Below, piece by piece: positions 6,688 to 12,237 of a stretch of DNA of 12,237 nucleotides. The DNA comes from an uncultured Caulobacteraceae bacterium. Its GTDB lineage: Bacteria > Pseudomonadota > Alphaproteobacteria > Caulobacterales > Caulobacteraceae. A program made the translations under genes and the position numbers. The stretch spans positions 1 to 12,237 of the forward strand of contig CAMLRH010000046.1 of NCBI GenBank assembly GCA_946482375.1, given 5' to 3'. Below the pieces are notes generated by a model. The model ran no database searches. It was not told the origin of the DNA and was given only the letters and a program-made list of their open reading frames with translations. The first letter of the stretch is position 1, and each line of letters begins with the position of its first letter.

Positions 6688-7302
6688 CGTCCCCGCCTTC
6701 GCCGCGTCGCGACTCATCATCCCGTCGTACCAGCGGCGGACGTTGGCGAACTCCTCCGGCACGCTGAACTTCGCCATGCGCGAGAAGTCGATGGCGGTGG
6801 CGGCAAGAATGTCAGCCATGGTGATGCGGTCGGCGGCGATGAACTCGCTCTCCGCCAACCGCCGCTCGAAGACCTTCAGTGCGCGCTCGGCGCCACGGCG
6901 GTTGCTCTCCGCAATCTCAGGGATCTGCTTCTCCAGCGCCGCGAGCGCCGGGTGCGAGTGGCGCACGGTCAGCATCAGCGGCGTCGCCAGCAGCATCTCG
7001 ACCCGCCGCGTCCACATCTCGATGACCGCCGTCTCCTTCGGATCGCGGCCGAACATGTTGGGCTCGGGGTAGAGGCTTTCGAGGTAGCGGCAGATGGCGA
7101 CGCTCTCGGTGATGGTCGTGCCGTCGTCCATCTCCAGCGCCGGCACGTTGGGCAGGCCCGCCTTGGCCCGATAGTCCGGCTGGCGGTGCTGGCCCTCGAA
7201 GACGTTGAGGTTGATGACCTCGATGTCCTCGATCCCCTTCTCGGCCATGAACCAGCGCACCCGGCGCGGGTTGGGGGCGCGGTAGCTGTCGTAGAGCTTC
7301 AT
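6685..7302 (-). CDS. Glutathione S-transferase family protein (second, distinct copy)
   Basis: This 205-residue cytosolic transferase has a thioredoxin-like N-terminal domain (MKLYDSYRAPNPRRV, cis-proline in NVPAL at Pro54, glutathione-binding TESVAI at 65-70) and an all-helical C-terminal domain with the N-capping box ITMADI (160-165). It differs strongly from the transferase at 4150-4791, so they are not a recent duplication. The start ATG overlaps the stop of the upstream peptidase gene as ATGA. The stop TAA is the edge of repeat copy D. Which of the N-terminal Ser6, Tyr7 or Asn11 is catalytic cannot be decided by eye. Confidence 0.88.
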   Translation of the reverse strand: MKLYDSYRAPNPRRVRWFMAEKGIEDIEVINLNVFEGQHRQPDYRAKAGLPNVPALEMDDGTTITESVAICRYLESLYPEPNMFGRDPKETAVIEMWTRRVEMLLATPLMLTVRHSHPALAALEKQIPEIAESNRRGAERALKVFERRLAESEFIAADRITMADILAATAIDFSRMAKFSVPEEFANVRRWYDGMMSRDAAKAGT

Positions 7303-9335
7303 CGTTCGGCCAACTCCTGCAATAGGTCAGCGCGACCGTAGACCTTCTCCAGCGCCTCGGTAATGGCTGCGGTCGAAACCACCACCGTCCGGTTCAGCAG
7401 CGGGTCGTAGCCGTAGGCGCCGCCGAGCGAATGGATGTTGCCGTCGAAGGCCGTGCCGATCACCTCGCCCTTCGCGTCGACCACCGGCGAGCCGGAAGCG
7501 CCGCCGATGACGTCGTTGGTGGTGACGTAGTTGAACACCGTCGCCGGGTTCAGCCTGCCTTGGGCGGTGATCCAGCTGGGCGCCAGCGCATAAGGCTCGA
7601 CGCCGGTTGCGCGGCCGTAAAGTTCGCCGAACGTTGTGAAGGGCTTTACGGGCGGTCCGCGCCATGTCCAGCCCTCGACCTTTCCAAACGACAGGCGCGG
7701 CGAAAAGGTGGCGTCGGGATAGACGCTGTCGCCCAGCACGGCGAAGCGGGCGCGGGCGATCCGCTCGGCGGCGGCCACCGTGGGATCGTTGATCTCGCGC
7801 CGCCACAGCTCCCGCTCGCCGCGCGCGAAGCTGTCGGTCGCCAGCACGAAGCGGATCAACGGATCGTCGGAAGCCTCGATGGCGGCGAGCCCACCGTCCC
7901 ACAGGCGCAGGCGCTCGGCGGGGTCGGCGAGCTTCGTGTGCTCGACAAGCCTGCGGGACAGTCCCTCGGGGCTTTCCCTGCCAAGGAGCGCCTGCACCGA
8001 CGGGGAAGACGGGCCCAGCTGCTCGCGGGTCTTCAGCAGCCAGTGTTCCAACGCCATCTGCTCGATGGCAGGCTCGACCGTCCGCTCGGCCAGCAGCTTG
8101 CCGCGCTCCACCACCAGACGGCTGTCGACGAACTCGGGCAGGCGCTCGCCTGATGGCCTGGCGCGCTCTTGGGCGCCGCGGACCAGCGTGCGGGCATAGG
8201 CGAACAGCCGGGAGTTGGCGGTGGGTTCGGTCTCCAACTGGCGCCATGCCGGATAGCGTTCGGCATAGGCCGCCTGAACCTTCTCGAGGTCCGCCCACGG
8301 ATCGCCGACCTCGGCGGTCAGTTTCGGATCGGCGGCCACTTTGGCTCGAAGGTCCGCCTCCTCCGTCCGCTTGGCATCCATGAAGCGGGCGTCGCCGAGC
8401 GCCAGTCTGCGGCCTTCATGGACCTTGTAGGCGTTCTCCAGCAGATAGATCGCATGCTGCGCCTGGCGAGCCTGCTCCACGCCGCCGCCAGCGAACTGCA
8501 GCAGACGGTCCCGCATCTCGGCGCGCTGGAATTGGTCGATCGGCAGGACGACGTCGCGCAGGGTTTCCAGCTGCGAGACCGTCAGCAGCCGCTCGGTGCT
8601 TCCCGGATTGCCAACCAGGAACACCGGCTCCCCTTCGAGCGGCGCGCGAGCCGCCAGAACCAGATGATCCGGTGTCGTGGCGGGCTTGCCCTTGTCGTAA
8701 AGACGCAGGAACGCGGCATCGAACGAATGGCGCGGGAAGCTGAAGTTGTCCGGATCGCCGCCGAAGAAGGTCGCCGTGAACTCGGGCGCGAACACCAGAC
8801 GGACATCGTCATATCGCCGGTAGCGATAGACCTTGTACTGCCCGCCCCGGAAGAAGCTGATGCCGTAGCAGCGATAGCCTGCCCTTCCGGCGCAGGCATC
8901 CTTCTCCGCCGCCGCCAGCACCTTGGGCCGATCGGCGATGAGCGCGGCTTTCACACGCCTGGTGACGTCGGTGATTTCGGTCAGCACCTCGGCGGCCATG
9001 CCGGGACAGGCGCGTTCCTCGCCTCGGGCATCCGTGCGGAAGCCGTCCTTCATGTGGTCGTGCGAGGCGTCGGACAGCGCCCGCGCGCACTCCAGCACGC
9101 AGTGGTTATTGGTCAGCGCCAGCCCCTCGTCCGAAACCAGAGAAGCCGAACAGCCGGTGGTCAGCTTCACGCCGGCGGCCCGCAGGCGCTGGATGAAGGG
9201 CTTGTCCAACGTAACGCCGGTGGCCTCACGAACAGCCTCCACGGGCACGGCGTCCAGAGGCCAGAAGCCCTCGGCGGCGAAGGCCGGGGCGGCCGCCAGC
9301 GAGGCTACGGCGGCGAGTACGCGCAAACCATTCAT
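7299..9335 (-). CDS. S46 family serine peptidase (dipeptidyl-peptidase 7/11 type)
   Basis: This 678-residue exported peptidase should remove dipeptides from peptide N-termini in the periplasm or at the outer membrane. A signal peptide (MNGLRVLAAVASLAAAPAFA) is probably cut after Ala20, just before AEGFWPLDAVP, a family hallmark. The chymotrypsin-like triad is visible: His78 in LTNNHC, Asp206 in PRHSFDAAFLR and Ser614 in GGASGSPVVD. Further hallmarks are FFGGDPDNFSFPRHS (190-204) and FDGN (630-633). The large helical insertion spans roughly 270-560. By my recollection of the family, the residue after FD sets the S1 pocket: Gly in DPP7 (hydrophobic P1) and Arg in DPP11 (acidic P1). Here it is Gly632. 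The length fits the family (about 680-720). The stop overlaps the transferase start as ATGA. Confidence 0.92.
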   Translation of the reverse strand: MNGLRVLAAVASLAAAPAFAAEGFWPLDAVPVEAVREATGVTLDKPFIQRLRAAGVKLTTGCSASLVSDEGLALTNNHCVLECARALSDASHDHMKDGFRTDARGEERACPGMAAEVLTEITDVTRRVKAALIADRPKVLAAAEKDACAGRAGYRCYGISFFRGGQYKVYRYRRYDDVRLVFAPEFTATFFGGDPDNFSFPRHSFDAAFLRLYDKGKPATTPDHLVLAARAPLEGEPVFLVGNPGSTERLLTVSQLETLRDVVLPIDQFQRAEMRDRLLQFAGGGVEQARQAQHAIYLLENAYKVHEGRRLALGDARFMDAKRTEEADLRAKVAADPKLTAEVGDPWADLEKVQAAYAERYPAWRQLETEPTANSRLFAYARTLVRGAQERARPSGERLPEFVDSRLVVERGKLLAERTVEPAIEQMALEHWLLKTREQLGPSSPSVQALLGRESPEGLSRRLVEHTKLADPAERLRLWDGGLAAIEASDDPLIRFVLATDSFARGERELWRREINDPTVAAAERIARARFAVLGDSVYPDATFSPRLSFGKVEGWTWRGPPVKPFTTFGELYGRATGVEPYALAPSWITAQGRLNPATVFNYVTTNDVIGGASGSPVVDAKGEVIGTAFDGNIHSLGGAYGYDPLLNRTVVVSTAAITEALEKVYGRADLLQELAER

Positions 9336-9458
9336 GCGTTCGGCTTAGCCCGGCCACGCAACCGCCGCTAGCGACGCCTTGACGCTCCTTCTTTCGCGCC
9401 GCAAAAGGCGCGCCGACGCGAAACGGGCCCTAGCCAGGGCTGAATGGGGAGAACGGAC
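9336..9458. promoter_or_regulatory. Divergent promoter region between S46 peptidase and short-chain dehydrogenase genes
   Basis: This 123-base region separates divergent genes. On the plus strand TTGACGC (9379-9385) matches the -35 box known for Caulobacter housekeeping promoters, with a weaker -10-like GCAAAAGG (9401-9408) 15 bases on. An inverted repeat TTTCGCG / CGCGAAA (9392-9398 and 9417-9423) surrounds GGCGCGCC (9407-9414), and a smaller one, GCCCT / AGGGC, lies at 9427-9440; either could be an operator. No convincing minus-strand promoter is seen. Confidence 0.35.
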
Positions 9459-10364
9459 ATGGCGGACATCCGCTTTGACGGCAAAGTGGCCATCGTGACC
9501 GGCGCGGGCGGGGGCCTGGGCAAGCAGCATGCGCTGGAACTGGCGCGGCGCGGCGCGAAGGTCGTGGTCAACGACCTGGGCGGCTCGATGGACGGTTCGG
9601 GCGGTTCGTCCGACGCGGCCAACGCGGTCGTCGAAGAGATCAAGGCCATGGGCGGCGAGGCCATCTCCAACGGCTCGTCGGTGACCGACGACGCCGGTGT
9701 CGCGCGGATGGTTCAGGACACGATGGACAAGTGGGGCCGCATCGACGTCCTCATCGCCAACGCCGGCATCCTGCGCGACAAGTCCTTCTCCAAGATGGAC
9801 ATCGCCGACTTCGAGCTGGTCCTCAACGTCCACCTGATGGGCACGGTGAAGCCCGCCAAGGCCGTCTGGGAGATCATGCGCGAGCAGAACTACGGCCGCA
9901 TCGTGGTGACGACCTCCTCGTCGGGCATGTACGGCAACTTCGGCCAGTCGAACTACGGCGCGGCCAAGATGGGCATCCTGGGCTTCATGCAGACCATCAA
10001 GCTCGAGGGCCAGAAGAACAACGTCCACATCAACGCCATCAGCCCGGTCGCGGCCACCCGCATGACCGAAAACCTGATGCCGCCGGCCATGCTGGAGAAG
10101 CTGAAGCCCGAGTACGTGACGCCGGGCGTCGTCTTCCTGGCCTCGGAAGAAGCCCCGACGGGCGCCATCCTGACTGCCGGCGCCGGCGTCTTCGCCATGA
10201 CGCGCCTGTTCGAAACCGAGGGCGTCTACCTCGGCGAGGGCGGCCTCTCGGTCGAGGAAGTCCGCGACAACTGGGACAAGATTTCCGACCAGGCGGGCCA
10301 GCAGCCCTACTTCGCCGGCTCCGAGCAGGGCCAGAAGTTCTTCAGGAAGATGATGGGCGGCTAA
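9459..10364 (+). CDS. Short-chain dehydrogenase, MFE-2-type (3R)-hydroxyacyl-CoA dehydrogenase-like
   Basis: This 301-residue NAD(P)-dependent oxidoreductase most resembles the dehydrogenase domain of peroxisomal multifunctional enzyme type 2 (HSD17B4), which oxidises (3R)-hydroxyacyl-CoA. Features: cofactor loop TGAGGGLG (14-21), the VVVNDLGGS stretch at the second strand with its glycine/serine-rich insertion (36-52), ANAG (100-103), catalytic Asn123, and the Ser153-Tyr166-Lys170 set in SSSGMYGNFGQSNYGAAK. The extra C-terminal part after about 245 (ending KFFRKMMGG) is also as in MFE-2 relatives. ATG 9459 is set by a strong ribosome-binding site, GGGGAG at 9446-9451, seven bases upstream. 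The hydratase domain of true MFE-2 is absent, so a partner hydratase elsewhere is likely. Apparently monocistronic. Confidence 0.9.
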   Translation: MADIRFDGKVAIVTGAGGGLGKQHALELARRGAKVVVNDLGGSMDGSGGSSDAANAVVEEIKAMGGEAISNGSSVTDDAGVARMVQDTMDKWGRIDVLIANAGILRDKSFSKMDIADFELVLNVHLMGTVKPAKAVWEIMREQNYGRIVVTTSSSGMYGNFGQSNYGAAKMGILGFMQTIKLEGQKNNVHINAISPVAATRMTENLMPPAMLEKLKPEYVTPGVVFLASEEAPTGAILTAGAGVFAMTRLFETEGVYLGEGGLSVEEVRDNWDKISDQAGQQPYFAGSEQGQKFFRKMMGG

Positions 10365-10370
10365 GCAGGT

Positions 10371-10466
10371 GCTCCCCCTCAGGGGGAGCTGTCGCGAAGC
10401 GACTGAGGGGGCAACGCAGCAAGCCCCCTTCCCCGGCTTCGCCGGTACTTCCCCCGAAGGGGGAAG
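10371..10466. repeat. Cluster of four GC-rich palindromes between convergent genes
   Basis: Four hairpins lie in under 100 bases: GCTCCCCCT/AGGGGGAGC (10371-10389), GTCGC/GCGAC (10391-10403), CCGGC/GCCGG (10433-10445) and CTTCCCCC/GGGGGAAG (10448-10466). The loops of the last three are GAA, TTC and GAA. The unit fills nearly all the space between the dehydrogenase stop (10364) and the mrp stop (10468). It resembles dispersed palindromic repeats often seen in alphaproteobacterial genomes and could act as a two-way terminator. It differs in design from repeat copies A-D, although the last hairpin shares the CTTCCCCC/GGGGGAAG arms. An open frame reading through it is a shadow. Confidence 0.7.
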
Positions 10467-10467
10467 A

Positions 10468-11568
10468 TCACATCAACGCCTTTGCGGCGGCCCGGAACGC
10501 TTCGGCGGCCGGGCCGCCTTCGTTTTGGGCGGTCAGCGGGCGGCCGTGGTCGCCACCTTCGCGCACGGCCATGTCGATGGGGATTTCGGCGAGCAACGGC
10601 ACGCCGAGACGTTCCGCCTCCGAAGCGCCGCCGCCCTTCCCGAAGATCGGAATTGGCTGCCCCGTCGCCGGGTCCGGGAAGTAGGCCATGTTCTCAATGA
10701 CGCCGAGGATCGGCGTCGCCGTCTTGGCGAACATCGAGGCGGCCCGGCGGACGTCGACCAGCGCGATTTCGGACGGCGTGGTGACCAGCACTACGCCATC
10801 GACCGCGAGCTTCTGAACCAACGTCAGGTGAATGTCGCCGGTGCCGGGCGGCAGGTCGACGACGAGGATGTCGAGCGGCTCGGCCTCGCTGCCCCAGGCG
10901 ACGTCATTGGCCATCTGACGAACCGCGGACGAGGCCATCGGCCCGCGCCAGATCATCGGTGCGCCCTCGTCCACCAGGAAGCCGATGGACATGACCTTCA
11001 CGCCAAAACCCGCCAGCGGCTGAAGCTTGCCGTCGGCGAACACTGGCTCGCCGTCGACGCCCAGCATGGTCGGGGCGGACGGCCCATAGACGTCGGCGTC
11101 GAGCAGGCCGACCTTCAAGCCCATCTGGGCGAAGGCGCAGGCTAGGTTCACCGCGATCGTGGACTTGCCGACGCCGCCCTTGCCGCTGGCCACGGCCAGC
11201 ACGCGCTTCACATGCTCGGGCCGTGTCGCGCCGACGGGCGGCTGCGGCTGGGCCTGCGGATCAGCGGCGAGCTTGGCGCCCTTGCGAACCCGCGTCGTGG
11301 CGGCGTCCTCCAGCGCGGTGGTCAGGACTACCTGCGCCTTCGTGATTCCAGGCAGACCCGCCAGCACCTTCTCCGCCGCCTCGCGCACCGGGCCGTAGGC
11401 GCCGGCCGCGGAGGCCGGAACCTCGAGCATGAAGCCGGCCTTGCCGTCGCGGACGACCAGGCCCTGCACCAGCCCGGCCGAGGCCAGCCCGCGCCCGGTT
11501 CGAGGGTCGGTCACCGCGTCCAGCGCCTTGAGGGCGGCGTCGCGATCGGCGGGTGTGGCGGGGTCCAT
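10468..11568 (-). CDS. mrp: Mrp/ApbC-family P-loop ATPase (Fe-S cluster carrier), lacking the CxxC motif
   Basis: This 366-residue cytosolic protein belongs to the Mrp/NBP35/ApbC family, which binds and transfers iron-sulfur clusters using ATP. An N-terminal MIP18-like (DUF59) domain spans about 8-90. A low-complexity linker rich in Pro, Gln and Ala (102-115) leads to the deviant Walker A SGKGGVGKST (128-137) with its signature Lys. Next come DADVYGPSAPTMLG (157-170), the switch DLPPGTGD (238-245) and IENMAYF (291-297). In most relatives the last segment continues into a CPxCG-like cysteine pair; here it reads PDPATGQPIPIFGKGGG with none. Cys143 is the only cysteine in the protein. ATG 11568 was chosen because the DUF59 domain begins just after it and an upstream extension to 11841 would overlap hflK; the ribosome-binding site is weak. 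The ATPase assignment is firm, the cluster-carrier role less so. Confidence 0.88.
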   Translation of the reverse strand: MDPATPADRDAALKALDAVTDPRTGRGLASAGLVQGLVVRDGKAGFMLEVPASAAGAYGPVREAAEKVLAGLPGITKAQVVLTTALEDAATTRVRKGAKLAADPQAQPQPPVGATRPEHVKRVLAVASGKGGVGKSTIAVNLACAFAQMGLKVGLLDADVYGPSAPTMLGVDGEPVFADGKLQPLAGFGVKVMSIGFLVDEGAPMIWRGPMASSAVRQMANDVAWGSEAEPLDILVVDLPPGTGDIHLTLVQKLAVDGVVLVTTPSEIALVDVRRAASMFAKTATPILGVIENMAYFPDPATGQPIPIFGKGGGASEAERLGVPLLAEIPIDMAVREGGDHGRPLTAQNEGGPAAEAFRAAAKALM

Positions 11569-11603
11569 GTCCGGTTCGGCTTGCTTTGGCTGCGCGGGCG
11601 TCT

Positions 11604-11632
11604 CATATCCGGCTGACTGCGCCGCTTTACAA
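11604..11632 (-). promoter_or_regulatory. Candidate promoter for mrp
   Basis: On the minus strand TTGTAA (11627-11632) and GATATG (11604-11609) are separated by exactly 17 bases, the usual spacing for a housekeeping sigma factor. It would start transcripts about 30 bases before the mrp ATG. The -10 match is partial, so this is only a candidate. On the plus strand TTGCTT (11581-11586) followed 17 bases later by CATATC (11604-11609) could serve hflK from the same 106-base divergent spacer. Confidence 0.3.
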
Positions 11633-11674
11633 GCCTTGCCGCGGCCGCGCCGAACAGGATGACGACGCGACCAC

Positions 11675-12237
11675 ATGCCCTGGAACGACAACGCCAACCC
11701 CGGCCCGTGGGGCTCGCCGCCTCCGCCTGAGAACAAGGGGACCGGCCCACGCGGCCCCAAACGTCCCTCCGGCCCGCCGCCGCGCGGGCCCAATGGTCCG
11801 GGCTTCGGCGAGTACCAACAGCGCTTCACCGAGCGCTTCAATCAGTGGTTCCGCGGCCCGGACGGCCGCCCCCGCACCTCGGCTATCGCGATGCTGGGCG
11901 GGGCGGTGGTCGGCCTGTGGCTGATGAGCGGCTTCTACATCGTGCAGCCGAACGAACAGGCGGTGGTCTCGACCTTTGGCGCCTTCACCCGCACGGCGGG
12001 CCCCGGCCTGCGCTACCACGTCCCCACTCCGATCGAGCGGGTGGTGAAGGTGCCGGTCACGACCTTGCAGCGCACCGATATCGGCGGCGTTCCCGGCGCC
12101 CAGGCCCCCGACGAGAGCCTGATGCTGACCGGCGACGAGAATATCGTCGATCTGAGCTTCTCGGTGACCTGGCGGGTGGCCGACGCCCCCAACTACGTCT
12201 TCAACATCAAGGACCCCGAGGGCACGGTGAAGGCGGT
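11675..12237 (+). CDS. hflK: HflK, regulator of the FtsH protease (3' end outside window)
   Basis: These are the first 187 codons of hflK; the frame stays open to the window edge. HflK forms with HflC a large membrane complex around the FtsH protease and limits its access to membrane proteins. The visible protein starts MPWNDNANPGPWGSPPPP, followed by the Pro/Gly-rich cytoplasmic leader (to about 45) usual for HflK. One membrane helix (about 68-90, SAIAMLGGAVVGLWLMSGFY) comes next, then the SPFH/band-7 domain beginning VQPNEQAVVSTFGAF, with PGLRYHVPTPIE and ENIVDLSFSVTWRVAD. ATG 11675 begins the characteristic MPWN motif; no strong ribosome-binding site is visible. The gene is divergent from mrp across 106 bases. 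hflC would be expected next, outside the window. Confidence 0.93.
   Translation, partial: MPWNDNANPGPWGSPPPPENKGTGPRGPKRPSGPPPRGPNGPGFGEYQQRFTERFNQWFRGPDGRPRTSAIAMLGGAVVGLWLMSGFYIVQPNEQAVVSTFGAFTRTAGPGLRYHVPTPIERVVKVPVTTLQRTDIGGVPGAQAPDESLMLTGDENIVDLSFSVTWRVADAPNYVFNIKDPEGTVKA

Noticed and set aside
8169..9371. Plus-strand open frame of 400 codons opposite the S46 peptidase gene
   Set aside because: The peptidase frame has a signal peptide and full catalytic triad; the opposite frame shows no recognisable motif.
10371..10466. Possible CRISPR array
   Set aside because: The hairpins differ from each other, lack regular unique spacers of constant length, and no cas gene is present.
10369..11145. 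Plus-strand open frame of 258 codons starting in the palindrome cluster
   Set aside because: It begins with repeat-derived residues and then runs antisense to mrp, whose P-loop and DUF59 domain are clear.
11569..11841. N-terminal extension of mrp by 91 codons
   Set aside because: It would run antisense through the beginning of hflK and has low-complexity Gly/Pro/Arg content; the conserved domain starts just after ATG 11568.
1..12237. Defence, toxin-antitoxin, phage or biosynthetic cluster
   Set aside because: Every gene has an ordinary metabolic, transport or protein-quality role; no signature proteins of such systems are seen on either strand.

Overview
The window is dense, very GC-rich bacterial DNA with almost no spacers and many ATGA/GTGA gene overlaps. 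Gene content suggests an alphaproteobacterium, most likely of the Caulobacteraceae (Caulobacter, Phenylobacterium or Brevundimonas type): an S46 dipeptidyl-peptidase, an MFE-2-type short-chain dehydrogenase, two small glutathione S-transferases, and an mrp gene divergent from hflK. The assignment is by inference from protein flavour and was not tested by a search. There is no gap over 300 bases without a gene. I see no tRNA, rRNA, CRISPR array, transposase or phage gene.

Layout. (1) 1-1897, plus strand: the 3' end of an Fe(III)-type ABC permease gene and its ATPase, overlapping by ATGA. (2) 1887-5045, minus strand, transcribed right to left: a DUF3253 gene, a glutathione S-transferase (ATGA overlap), a repeat doublet, an alpha/beta-hydrolase lipoprotein, and a leucine-dehydrogenase-family enzyme whose end overlaps the end of the ABC ATPase gene by 11 bases. 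(3) 5119-6611, plus strand: a PaaI-type thioesterase overlapping (GTGA) a luciferase-like flavin monooxygenase. (4) 6685-9335, minus strand: an S46 serine peptidase overlapping (ATGA) a second glutathione S-transferase, which converges on the monooxygenase across a second repeat doublet. (5) 9459-10364, plus strand: an MFE-2-like short-chain dehydrogenase. (6) 10468-11568, minus strand: Mrp/ApbC ATPase, separated from the dehydrogenase by a compact palindrome cluster. (7) 11675 to the window end: the start of hflK, divergent from mrp and cut by the window edge.

The genes are mostly ordinary housekeeping and accessory metabolism: iron uptake, branched-chain amino-acid oxidation, acyl-CoA chemistry, glutathione transfer, periplasmic peptide digestion, Fe-S cluster handling and membrane-protease control. 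I found no convincing defence or otherwise undescribed multi-gene system. The most notable structure is a family of GC-rich hairpin repeats. Four copies form two head-to-head doublets (3997-4152 and 6551-6687). Their ends reach into coding sequence: one copy encodes the first residues of the hydrolase lipoprotein precursor, one encodes the last 19 or so residues of the monooxygenase, and two end exactly on the TAA stop codons of the two glutathione S-transferase genes. A second point is an Mrp protein that lacks the CxxC motif usual for the family.
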